Assembly (NCBI RefSeq): GCF_011299575.1
Contig: NZ_CP049863.1
Location: 1,178,001-1,242,000, forward strand
From: Leucobacter viscericola
GTDB lineage: Bacteria; Actinomycetota; Actinomycetes; Actinomycetales; Microbacteriaceae
Length of the DNA: 64,000 nt
Direction: 5' to 3'
The notes under the pieces are model-generated. The model saw nothing but the letters and a program-made list of their open reading frames with translations. It was not told the origin of the DNA and searched no databases. Position numbers and translations under genes: made by a program. Shown here piece after piece: positions 17,319-25,509 of the stretch (the stretch's first letter is position 1; every line of letters begins with the position of its first letter).

Positions 17319-18260
17319 TTATCCCGGCTGGATCGACGGAAAAACCCAACTGCCGTCGAGAATCTCTGCACGCGGGCGATACAGCCGCACCAGGTAATTC
17401 CAGCCGTCCGGCGTCGGAATAGCATTGGCGGTGCCGGACGGCCAATCGCCGAATCGCACGGTAACGGAGCCGTCCGCGTTGTGCTCGCCCGTGATGTTAT
17501 TGATCGTGTAGACCCCGGTTTCATTGGGCTCAAAATAGCCAGCTGCGTTGTAGACGGAGATCGACCAGAAGCCGTCGACGGGCACATCGGCAACGGTGAG
17601 TTCGTACTTGCCGGGCGGCAGCTTGGGGTTCACTCCGATGTAGCTTGCTTCACTCGACGGCAATCCGCCCCATCCGGCCGCGGTGCCGATGAGATGCCTG
17701 ACCGGATCAACCTCGTCGCGGGATCCGAATGTGCGGTCGAACCCGGTGAGGTTGCTCGCAAGACTCAAGAGCGCATTGCGCGTCTCGGTGAACGATTTCT
17801 CGTCGTAGTCTGGCATCTCAAACGGAATCGCGGAATTGCTGCTGAGCTCTAGTTGATCCTGAATCTCGGCAACGGCGGCCAGGTCAGCAGGATCATTCGG
17901 ATCCACAAGTGTTCGCACCGCCAGCACAACATAGGGCGAATCAAACTGCTCAACCGTCAGCTCGTGTGTTCCGGGAGCGTGAAAGGTTTTGTTAATGAGG
18001 TGGTCTTGGTTCACCACCATGGCCGAAAGATACCGGTCCCCGTATTCAGGGATCGTGAACGTCGCCCCCTGCGAGATATCGACCACCGCGAAGCTGTAAA
18101 GCGTGTCACGATTCAGTCGTATGACGGTCTGCTTGTCGATCGCGGCCGGTTGACGATTGTGCAGGAAGAGATTCGCCCCTCCCGAGTCGCGCTGCAGGTC
18201 GTGAAGCATGCGATCGTTTTCGGCACGGACAAAGTTGTCTGAGTTCACAGTGGCTGGCAT
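17319..18260 (-). CDS. DUF1254/DUF1214 domain protein
   Basis: A 313-residue protein. The N-terminal half has the DUF1254 pattern NRDTLYSFAVVDIS, YLSAMVVNQDHLI and GTHELTV. The C-terminal half has the DUF1214 pattern LPPGKYELTVADVPVDGFW, SISVYNAAGYF and DGWNYLVRLYRPRAEILDG. The family is widespread with no settled biochemical role; DUF1254 proteins are often envelope-associated, but no signal peptide is seen here. The start at 18260 is chosen because the family-like sequence begins there and TAAAGA lies seven bases upstream. Confidence 0.8.
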   Translation of the reverse strand: MPATVNSDNFVRAENDRMLHDLQRDSGGANLFLHNRQPAAIDKQTVIRLNRDTLYSFAVVDISQGATFTIPEYGDRYLSAMVVNQDHLINKTFHAPGTHELTVEQFDSPYVVLAVRTLVDPNDPADLAAVAEIQDQLELSSNSAIPFEMPDYDEKSFTETRNALLSLASNLTGFDRTFGSRDEVDPVRHLIGTAAGWGGLPSSEASYIGVNPKLPPGKYELTVADVPVDGFWSISVYNAAGYFEPNETGVYTINNITGEHNADGSVTVRFGDWPSGTANAIPTPDGWNYLVRLYRPRAEILDGSWVFPSIQPG

Positions 18261-18368
18261 GGCGCTATCTTTACACGGCACCAGCGTAAGCGCTAGGGGT
18301 TTCGCGCCCCGTACGTGAGCAGGTACGGCAACCGCCAGCCCCGCACAATACGGCGATAAATATAGCAA

Positions 18369-18398
18369 TTGCGATTATTTGTTTCTCGCGCATACTAT
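18369..18398 (+). promoter_or_regulatory. Sigma-70-like promoter of a leaderless surface-protein gene
   Basis: TTGCGA at 18369-18374, an 18-base spacer, and TACTAT at 18393-18398, six bases before the ATG at 18405. Transcription should start at or next to the start codon. Confidence 0.6.
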
Positions 18399-18404
18399 GT
18401 CGCT

Positions 18405-20372
18405 ATGAAGTCTTTGGGGAGACGATGGAGTGCTCTGCTCGCGGTGACCGGGCTGGTTCTGAGTGCGAGCGGAACCTCAGCCTCAGCAGCAACAACGAGC
18501 CGCTGGGCCGATTGGACCGCGCTAACGGGATCCGGCGGCAACTACACGTCCTCGGTACAGATCTCGAGCACACCAGACATCTCAGCTCAGATGAACACTG
18601 ATTCGCGCAGTGGCCAGGTGGGGGTGATCTCGGGAGCAAGCACCTGGTTGGCCCAGGGCACCCCCGTTGGCGCCAAGTACGGAACGAGCCGCGACCGCCC
18701 CTACCTCAATCTGCGGCCAAAAGCCGACACACCAGCCGGAGCTTCTACGACGACGTACACCTTCGCCCAACCGACCCCAACGAGCAACTGGACCTTTGTG
18801 CTTGGCGACATCGATGCCGATCAGGTGCAGATTCGCGCGATCGGCCCGGATGGCAATACCCTCAATGCCGCACAGCTCGGATTCAGGGGCGGTTTTAACT
18901 ACTGCGCACCAGGGGTGACGGGCAAGCCCTCCTGTACGGGTAGCGCAAGTGATGTGCCCAGCTGGGATCCGGCAACACTTACCCTCACGGGAAACGCTGC
19001 CTCCCAAGACACGGAGGGGTCCGCTGCCTGGTTTGAGCCGAGTACCCCGGTGAGCGTATTGACGTTCGTTTTCCAGCGCCGCAGCGGACTGCCGGTGTAT
19101 CAGACCTGGTTCGCCTCACTCGCGCGAGATGTTACGGGAACGGTTTCAACCCAGAGCGGCGATGGCAGTGGTGTGACGCTGACCCTCACCGACGGGAACG
19201 GGACCGTGGTCGGCACAACAACGACCGGTCCAGGCGGCACTTACGCCTTCCCCGGGGTGCAAGCAAGCGCCGGGTACACGGTATACGTGACCGCTCCAGA
19301 CGGCATGATTGTTGACGGCGCAACCAATAAGCCAGCAGATCTCTCGACCAGTGACGCAGTTGTCGACTTTGCAGTGCGCGACATTATTCCGGTCGCGGTC
19401 TCAGGAACGGTGCAAGACACCGACGGGAAACCCATTTCTGGCGCGACGGTGACCTTTCCGGGAGGCAGTTCTGTGGTCACAGGGCCCGACGGAAGCTACC
19501 TCTTTGACGAGGTGCCGGTCGGCACGCATCAGCTGACAGTGGATCTGCCGGACGGCTACTCGATTGTGTCGAATCCCTCACCTATCGTGATTGACGGTTC
19601 CTCTGAGGATCCGGTCACCAACGCCGACTTCATCGCTGTGGCCCTACCAACCCTGTCTGGCACAGTCACCACGGCGGGGACGGGGACACCCGGTGTTCAC
19701 GTCATGGTGACCGGGCCCGGCGGCTACACGGCAACCACGGTGACCAATGGATCTGGCGGTTATGAATTTCCAGGTCTTTCGAGCGGAAGCTACGTGGTTA
19801 GCATTCAATCTCCCGAGGGATGGGTACCGGTCGGCCCATCAACGCGCACACACGCGGTGGAGGGCAGCGATGTCAACGACGTGAACTTCGAACTCGCCCG
19901 TCTGGGCCTCGTCAGTGGCAAGGTCACGGCCGACGGCAAACCGATCGGCGAAGCGAAACTCACGCTATCTGGCCCGAACGACACTTCCACGGCAACGACG
20001 AATCAGGCCGGGGAATACGATTTTGGTCATCTGCAGCCGGGCAACTACACCATCACGGCGACACCGCTTCCGGGCTATCGGGTCTCTGGCAGCGCGACTC
20101 GCTCCGTGATCCTTACCGCCGCGGGCGAAGTTTTGACCGGCCAAGACTTCTTGTTGGCCACAATCGAGACACCTCCGCCACCCTCGCCACGCCCCACACC
20201 GCCCCCGCCCTCCAACGAGCCCCCGAATCCCGGCCAAAACACTGGAACGGGCAGGCTCTCCGATACAGGCACCAACATGTCACCCTTACTGGGGGCAGGA
20301 GTTGCCCTCTTTGCCTCAGCTGCTGTGGTGCTCGGGGCACGGTGGCGGTCACGCAGGGTAACCGGGCGTTGA
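18405..20372 (+). CDS. Surface protein with four Cna-B/SdrD-like repeats and LSDTG sorting signal
   Basis: A 655-residue secreted protein. The signal peptide (about 1-30) ends near SASAA. A beta-rich N-terminal domain (to about 240) follows. Then come four carboxypeptidase-regulatory/Cna-B-like modules of about 75-90 residues, each with a VSGTV..G.PI.GA.V...GP.G.Y.F..V..G.Y.V....GY pattern. A proline-rich linker leads to a sortase-type tail: LSDTG at 618-622, a hydrophobic segment and RWRSRR. LSDTG departs from LPxTG and would suit a class E-type sortase (LAxTG-like). No sortase is in the window. Role: stalk-like adhesin or scaffold, inferred from architecture. Confidence 0.82.
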   Translation: MKSLGRRWSALLAVTGLVLSASGTSASAATTSRWADWTALTGSGGNYTSSVQISSTPDISAQMNTDSRSGQVGVISGASTWLAQGTPVGAKYGTSRDRPYLNLRPKADTPAGASTTTYTFAQPTPTSNWTFVLGDIDADQVQIRAIGPDGNTLNAAQLGFRGGFNYCAPGVTGKPSCTGSASDVPSWDPATLTLTGNAASQDTEGSAAWFEPSTPVSVLTFVFQRRSGLPVYQTWFASLARDVTGTVSTQSGDGSGVTLTLTDGNGTVVGTTTTGPGGTYAFPGVQASAGYTVYVTAPDGMIVDGATNKPADLSTSDAVVDFAVRDIIPVAVSGTVQDTDGKPISGATVTFPGGSSVVTGPDGSYLFDEVPVGTHQLTVDLPDGYSIVSNPSPIVIDGSSEDPVTNADFIAVALPTLSGTVTTAGTGTPGVHVMVTGPGGYTATTVTNGSGGYEFPGLSSGSYVVSIQSPEGWVPVGPSTRTHAVEGSDVNDVNFELARLGLVSGKVTADGKPIGEAKLTLSGPNDTSTATTNQAGEYDFGHLQPGNYTITATPLPGYRVSGSATRSVILTAAGEVLTGQDFLLATIETPPPPSPRPTPPPPSNEPPNPGQNTGTGRLSDTGTNMSPLLGAGVALFASAAVVLGARWRSRRVTGR

Positions 20373-20469
20373 GCCACAACGAACTAGGAGCTAGCGAGGA
20401 GTACGGTTGAGAAGGGGCCCAACCGACGCGGAGCACCCAAAACACGGCGACTCTCGACGGAGGATGGAC

Positions 20470-21477
20470 ATGACCGACATGGAACAGCGACGACTCGGTC
20501 GTTCACCAAAGCTGGCCTCGGTAGTGGGTCTCGGCACCTGGCAGCTCGGTGCAGACTGGGGTGATGTGTCGGAAGCCGACGCCTTCGCCGTGCTCGCAGC
20601 GGCGGTTGAAAACGGCGTCACCTTCTTCGATACCGCTGACGTCTACGGTGATGGTCGCAGCGAACAGCTCATCAGCCGTTTTCTCGACAGCAACGATCTG
20701 CGCGGGCGCATCACCGTCGCAACAAAAATGGGCCGCCGACAGGATCAGGTCCCGGAGAACTACAAGCTGGCGAATTTCAGGCAGTGGATCGATCGCTCCC
20801 GCGCCAATCTCGGGGTGGATCAGCTTGACCTCGTGCAGCTGCACTGCCCACCGACGCCGGTGTACTCCACCCCCGCCGTCTATGACGCACTCGACACCCT
20901 GGTCGACGAGGGTGCGATCGCCAACTACGGCGTGAGCGTTGAAACCACCGCCGAGGCACTTGAGGCGATCAAGCACCCGGGTGTCGCGACCGTGCAGTTG
21001 ATCGCGAACGCCTTCAGGCTTAAGCCAATCGACGAGGTTCTCCCCGTCGCAGCAGCAGCGGGTGTTGGGGTCATCGCCCGCGTTCCTCTCGCCTCTGGCT
21101 TGCTGTCAGGACGCTACACCGCAGACACGACCTTCGCCGCGAATGATCACCGCACCTATAACCGCGCAGGAGAAGCGTTTGACGTTGGCGAAACCTTCTC
21201 GGGGGTTGAATTCGCAACGGGGATCGCGGCCGCGGGCGAGTTCACCTCTCTGGTAAATGAACTAGCCCCGCGGGGCACCTCACCGGCTCAAGCAGCTATT
21301 GCATGGCTCTGGCAGCAGCCCGGCATCACCACCGTCATTCCCGGTGCACGCAACGCAGAGCAGTCGCGAAACAACGCGCAAGCGGGGTTTGTGCCCGAGC
21401 TCGGTGACCAGTTCACCGCGGGTGTGCGCGACATCTATGACCGCCTCATTCGAAGTTCTGTGCACGGTCGTTGGTAG
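20470..21477 (+). CDS. Aldo/keto reductase
   Basis: A 335-residue NADPH-dependent TIM-barrel oxidoreductase. Motifs are FFDTADVYGDGRSE (catalytic Asp and Tyr), the Lys of ATKMGRRQ, LVQLHCPP in place of the usual LVQLHWP, and the C-terminal cofactor site TVIPGARNAEQSRNN. I start it at the ATG at 20470, which has GGAGG six bases upstream (20459-20463); earlier in-frame codons are possible. The next gene begins with a TTG inside its last codons, so the two are translationally coupled. Confidence 0.87.
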   Translation: MTDMEQRRLGRSPKLASVVGLGTWQLGADWGDVSEADAFAVLAAAVENGVTFFDTADVYGDGRSEQLISRFLDSNDLRGRITVATKMGRRQDQVPENYKLANFRQWIDRSRANLGVDQLDLVQLHCPPTPVYSTPAVYDALDTLVDEGAIANYGVSVETTAEALEAIKHPGVATVQLIANAFRLKPIDEVLPVAAAAGVGVIARVPLASGLLSGRYTADTTFAANDHRTYNRAGEAFDVGETFSGVEFATGIAAAGEFTSLVNELAPRGTSPAQAAIAWLWQQPGITTVIPGARNAEQSRNNAQAGFVPELGDQFTAGVRDIYDRLIRSSVHGRW

Positions 21478-22436
21478 TCGCACCTCCACCCACGGGCAGC
21501 TCCGGCCCCGGTTCCCGCCGTCCACGCGTAGCGCTGACGTGGACCATTGCGATCGTGTCCGGTGTGCTCACTCTGTTGATTGCGCTGCACTCGGCGCTTC
21601 CGGGCTCCGTCGGCACCATTGTCGCGACATCCCTGCCCTGGCTCGGCTGGTTTCTCCCGCTCCTTGGAGTTGGTGCGCTTCTCGCGAGAAACAAACGAGC
21701 CTGGGTCTTTGTTCTACTACCAACCGTCGTGTGGGGCATCCTGGTCGGATCCGTGCTGATCCCCCTCGGAAACAACACGGCCTCCGCCCCCGCTGAGCGT
21801 CAACTCACTGTCGCCTCGCACAACGTGGAGGGGTCATCAAGTTCAGCCGCACAGTCGGCGCGAGATCTCGCCGCTACGGGGGCCCAGATCATCGCGCTCG
21901 TCGAGCTTGCCGGAGACGATCGCGAAGCCGCGGCCGAAGAGCTCGCGGAGTCTCACCCATATTCGTACACGGTCGGCACCGTGGGGCTATGGAGCGTCTA
22001 CCCCTTAGAACTCGAGCAGCCTCTTGAGCTGGGCCTCGGGTGGAAACGAGCACTGTCAGCAGACGTCATCACCCCGTCCGGGGCAGTAAGTGTCTACGTC
22101 ATCCACGCTGCCTCATTCCGACCGGGAGACCAGCAGGAGCGCGACACCATGCTGCAAAACCTGGGTGACCTGATTCCGAAGGATCAGGCCGAACGTGTCA
22201 TCGTGATGGGCGACTTCAACGCCACAAGCTTTGACCCGGCGATGACAGCGATCCTTGACACCGTGGATGAGCCGCACCAGTCCGATCTATCGTGGGGATT
22301 CACCTGGCCAACGGATGTTCCCCTGGCGAGGATCGACCACATCCTTAAGCGGGGTTTCACTCCCCTGGAGAATCGCGTCTTTTCTGCAGGGAACAGTGAC
22401 CACAAGGCCGTCATGGCGGTTCTTCAGTTCGACTGA
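21471..22436 (+). CDS. Membrane-anchored endonuclease/exonuclease/phosphatase family protein
   Basis: A 321-residue protein. Three N-terminal hydrophobic segments (about 22-100) precede an extracytoplasmic EEP domain: VASHNVEGSS, the metal-binding Glu in IIALVELAGD, MGDFNATSFDPAM, and the C-terminal RIDHILKRG with SDHKAV. This layout matches secreted EEP proteins that act as nucleases, phosphodiesterases or phospholipase-like enzymes at the cell surface. TTG start overlapping the aldo/keto reductase stop. Its 3' end overlaps the convergent EamA gene by 13 bases. Confidence 0.8.
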   Translation: MVVAPPPTGSSGPGSRRPRVALTWTIAIVSGVLTLLIALHSALPGSVGTIVATSLPWLGWFLPLLGVGALLARNKRAWVFVLLPTVVWGILVGSVLIPLGNNTASAPAERQLTVASHNVEGSSSSAAQSARDLAATGAQIIALVELAGDDREAAAEELAESHPYSYTVGTVGLWSVYPLELEQPLELGLGWKRALSADVITPSGAVSVYVIHAASFRPGDQQERDTMLQNLGDLIPKDQAERVIVMGDFNATSFDPAMTAILDTVDEPHQSDLSWGFTWPTDVPLARIDHILKRGFTPLENRVFSAGNSDHKAVMAVLQFD

Positions 22437-23371
22437 GCCACAACCCGCTTTTCAACCGGCCGCAACTCCCCCAGCTTCACCGCCACCACGCCGAGGATCA
22501 CAAGCCCGGCTCCAAACCATTGCAGGCCCGTCGGCACAATCGCGAGCAGCACGATGGGCCACACGATCCCGAACAGCGGCTCTGAATAGCCGGCAAAACT
22601 CGCAACGGTCGCCCCGAGACGGCGGGCGGCGGCAACCCCCAGCACATACGAGACGACGGTCGAGATCAGCACAAGTCCCGCAACCACGAGGAGCGGCGAG
22701 ACCTCAACATTAAGGAGCACCGCAGGGTTGCTCGTCACGGTAAAGGGAAGCAGCCCAGTCGCGCTCACCACGATCAGGCCGATTGCCCCGATACCGAGTC
22801 CGAGTCCAACGAACGGGAGCGGCGGGATCCCGTGGTCAGCAGATGCCGCCGCAGCGAAGTAGGCCGCGTTGCCCACCGCCGCGATAAGGGCGAACAGGAT
22901 GCCGAGCGGGTGAAGCCCACCACCCGTTGCCACTCCAGAAACCGCGACGAGACCAAGAACCGCGATGCCCGCGCCGAGCAGTGTAATGCTCGATGGCCGC
23001 ACCCGCGTGCGCGCCCAGAACCAGAACACGAGCATCACGGGTCCCAGAAATTCAATCAGCAGCGCGAGGCTCGGTGGAATGAACTCCACCGCCATAAAAA
23101 ACGCGAGCTGGCAGGCGACTACAGCGAGCAACCCAAAGAGCAGAAGGGGCGCCCACGCACGACGCACACTGCCCCACTTGCCGCGCAGCATCAGGATCGT
23201 GGGCACCGCGAGCACTAGCGCGGCGAAGGCGATCCGCAGGGTCACCGCGGCTCCCGGGCTCCACCCGGCAGACATGAGGGCACTCGCGAAGGTACCCGAC
23301 AGCGCAAAACTCGCGGCCGATCCCAAAGCGAGCAAAAACCCGGCCACGGGAAAAGAACGCACTGCCGTCAC
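22424..23371 (-). CDS. EamA/RhtA-type metabolite exporter
   Basis: A 315-residue protein with ten hydrophobic segments forming two EamA halves, e.g. LGSAASFALSGTFASALM and PLFGIVWPIVLLAIVPTGLQW. RhtA-like proteins export threonine, homoserine or other small metabolites with proton exchange. I prefer the GTG at 23371, which has GGTGAGG upstream; an in-frame GTG at 23413 would add 14 residues. The segment HGIPPLPFVGLGLG lies between the two repeats. Confidence 0.82.
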   Translation of the reverse strand: MTAVRSFPVAGFLLALGSAASFALSGTFASALMSAGWSPGAAVTLRIAFAALVLAVPTILMLRGKWGSVRRAWAPLLLFGLLAVVACQLAFFMAVEFIPPSLALLIEFLGPVMLVFWFWARTRVRPSSITLLGAGIAVLGLVAVSGVATGGGLHPLGILFALIAAVGNAAYFAAAASADHGIPPLPFVGLGLGIGAIGLIVVSATGLLPFTVTSNPAVLLNVEVSPLLVVAGLVLISTVVSYVLGVAAARRLGATVASFAGYSEPLFGIVWPIVLLAIVPTGLQWFGAGLVILGVVAVKLGELRPVEKRVVAQSN

Positions 23372-23504
23372 GCTTGTTTCCTCACCTTCAAGGATCAGTC
23401 GCGCGGGGGTCACGCGGTGGAGCTATTCCTAGAAGCCTACTCGCCGCCGATCCCCCGCGGTGACTCGACGGCGCTCGGCCGCAAATCCATGGATGTGCGC
23501 ATTC

Positions 23505-23575
23505 CAGCCGGTACTGGCATCTCAACCGGTCAGACTTGCCCCTCCAGATCCGGCTGATGTGTGAGTACCGGCTGA
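23505..23575. repeat. Intergenic hairpin repeat, copy A
   Basis: A 71-base imperfect hairpin starting CAGCCGGTACT and ending AGTACCGGCTG, with inner CCGG arms and a pyrimidine-rich loop. Copy B at 57533-57604 has the same layout and much of the same sequence. It lies in the 200-base gap between the MFS stop and the EamA start. Confidence 0.7.
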
Positions 23576-23615
23576 CAGGATGGGAGAGGGAGAGGGAGCA
23601 CAAGCACAGGCGCCC

Positions 23616-24980
23616 CTACCGGTCGTCGAGGGCCTTTCCGCCGCGATCCACGAGTCCCCAGGTCGCGGTGGCGGCGATCAAGAAGAACACCGCGAACACC
23701 ACAAAGGTGAGACCGGCTCCCCCAGCGAGCAGCAGCACCGGCACGAGCAAGGGAGCAATGATCGAAGCGATCCTGCCGATCCCGGCTGCCCAGCCCGCAC
23801 CGGTTGCCCGCAAAGAGGTCGGATACAGTTCGGGGGTAACCGCGTAAAGCGCACCCCAGGCGCCAAGGTTGAAGAACGAGAGTGCCATGCCCGAGGCGAT
23901 GATCGCTGCCTCCGCGTGCACGGTGCCAAACACGACCGCAGACACCGCGGACCCCATCAAGAACACCGACAGCGTGAGTCGCCGCCCCCATCTTTCAATG
24001 AGCCAGGCCGCAACGGCGTACCCCGGCAGCTGCGCGAGCGTAATGATCAGGGTGAACCCGAATGAGCGCACGAGGCTGAACCCGGCATCGACGAGAATGC
24101 TCGGGATCCAGATGAACGCACCGTAGTACGCGAAGTTCACACAGAACCAGACCACCCAAATCGAGATGGTGCGGGATCGGAACTCGGTTGCCCAGAGGGC
24201 AGCGATCCTGCCGCCCTTGGCTAGAGGAGCCAGAGCGGGGGCGGGCTCAGCATCCTTCGGGCCGAGACTTGCCGCGTGATCCCGAACCGCCGCCTGCTGC
24301 TCAAACGAGGCGACGATCCGCTCGGCCTCCGCTGCGCGTCCTTTGCCGAGCAACCAGCGCGGCGACTCCGGCAACCCCCAGCGCACCGCGAGCGCGTACA
24401 TCGCGGGAACGGCGCCGATCGCGAAGGCCCAGCGCCAACCGTCATCAGACACCGGGACAACGAAGTAGCCGATCACGGCCGCGGCGGTCCACCCAACGGC
24501 CCAGAACGCCTCGAGAATTACGATGAGCCTGCCCCGCATGCGCGCGGGCGCGAACTCGCTCACGTACGTTGAGGCGACGGGAAGCTCGGCTCCCAGCCCG
24601 AGCCCAACGAAAAAGCGCAGAACCAGCAGCGCGACGATGCCACCCGCAAGGGCACTCGCCCCTGTCGCGACACCGTAAACAAGCAGGGTGAGCGCAAACA
24701 CCTGGCGGCGGCCGATCCGATCCGCGAGTAACCCGCCAAGGCTTGCCCCCACGGCCATGCCTGCGAATCCGATCGAGGCGATCAGGCCGCCCTCTCCCTT
24801 TGTGATGCCCCACTGCTGCGTGAGAGCGGCAAGAATAAAGGAGATGAGGCCGACATCCATGGCGTCGAGCGCCCACCCGATCCCTGATCCGGTGAGCACT
24901 CGACCGTGTTTGCGCGTAAACGGGAGAGCATCCAGGCGCTGTGCGATGCTCCGACCCGACCCTGCTGCGTTTTCGGTCAT
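23616..24980 (-). CDS. MFS transporter (AAHS/sugar-porter-like)
   Basis: A 454-residue, twelve-segment major facilitator protein. The loop 2-3 motif is GGLLADRIGRRQVF, with a related WLIERWGRRLTLSV in the second half. EFAPARMRGRLIVILEAFWAVGW and ELYPTSLRATG are typical of the aromatic-acid/niacin-type porters. The substrate is not deducible. The ATG is preceded by TACGAT at a six-base distance and no Shine-Dalgarno, so it is a leaderless candidate. Confidence 0.85.
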   Translation of the reverse strand: MTENAAGSGRSIAQRLDALPFTRKHGRVLTGSGIGWALDAMDVGLISFILAALTQQWGITKGEGGLIASIGFAGMAVGASLGGLLADRIGRRQVFALTLLVYGVATGASALAGGIVALLVLRFFVGLGLGAELPVASTYVSEFAPARMRGRLIVILEAFWAVGWTAAAVIGYFVVPVSDDGWRWAFAIGAVPAMYALAVRWGLPESPRWLLGKGRAAEAERIVASFEQQAAVRDHAASLGPKDAEPAPALAPLAKGGRIAALWATEFRSRTISIWVVWFCVNFAYYGAFIWIPSILVDAGFSLVRSFGFTLIITLAQLPGYAVAAWLIERWGRRLTLSVFLMGSAVSAVVFGTVHAEAAIIASGMALSFFNLGAWGALYAVTPELYPTSLRATGAGWAAGIGRIASIIAPLLVPVLLLAGGAGLTFVVFAVFFLIAATATWGLVDRGGKALDDR

Positions 24981-25029
24981 GGGTTTATCGTAGAGTGCGC
25001 GCCGCCCAAGCGCCCTCCCTTGTGTTCGG

Positions 25030-25473
25030 CTACGAACGCACTTCTATCGGATCTGACACGAGCGCTAGCGCACCGGGACCGAGCCGTCGTTGTTGCAGGT
25101 GCGCAAGCAACTCCTGGTGCTGGTGATACGCGTCAACGTCCCACTCGGCCTCCGCCATCGCGGCTTTCCACAGTCGCTTCGGTGTTGGATCGTCGCCACC
25201 CGCCGCTGGCTGGGAGTGTCGGTCGTCACGAACCACGTTATATAACGAGAGCAGAAACCTCGGCACGGCAAAGTCGACGGCTGAGGTGCCAGTTGGTTCC
25301 AGGTCTTCCATGCGCGAGGGAATTTCGTCGAGCGGCACACTATCGGCAACAAGCCGATCGTGCCGCCCGACAAACCCAAGCTGGTTGGCGCTCTCAGGGA
25401 TGAGTTGCAGTCCCTCACGGGCCCGCTCTGCCCGCCGCAGGTAGGCGAGTTGATTGTGATTGACCCTGGTCAT
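25030..25473 (-). CDS. Conserved-looking hypothetical protein
   Basis: A 147-residue soluble protein that I do not recognise. It is mostly helical by eye, with a conserved-looking VPRFLLSLYNVVRDDR and an acidic/aromatic AEWDVDAYHQHQELLAHLQ near the end. It is accepted as real because the ATG has a very strong GGGAGGG six bases upstream; an overlapping frame (25065-25418) has no such signal. It stands 36 bases from the 3' end of the large surface-protein gene and may share its transcript. Confidence 0.6.
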   Translation of the reverse strand: MTRVNHNQLAYLRRAERAREGLQLIPESANQLGFVGRHDRLVADSVPLDEIPSRMEDLEPTGTSAVDFAVPRFLLSLYNVVRDDRHSQPAAGGDDPTPKRLWKAAMAEAEWDVDAYHQHQELLAHLQQRRLGPGALALVSDPIEVRS

Positions 25474-25509
25474 GTTTCCCTCCCCGTGTTGAGTTGCGCC
25501 TCACCACCA

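Noticed and set aside
25065..25418. Alternative 117-codon gene in the same place as the hypothetical at 25030-25473
   Set aside because: No ribosome site; the longer frame has a strong one.
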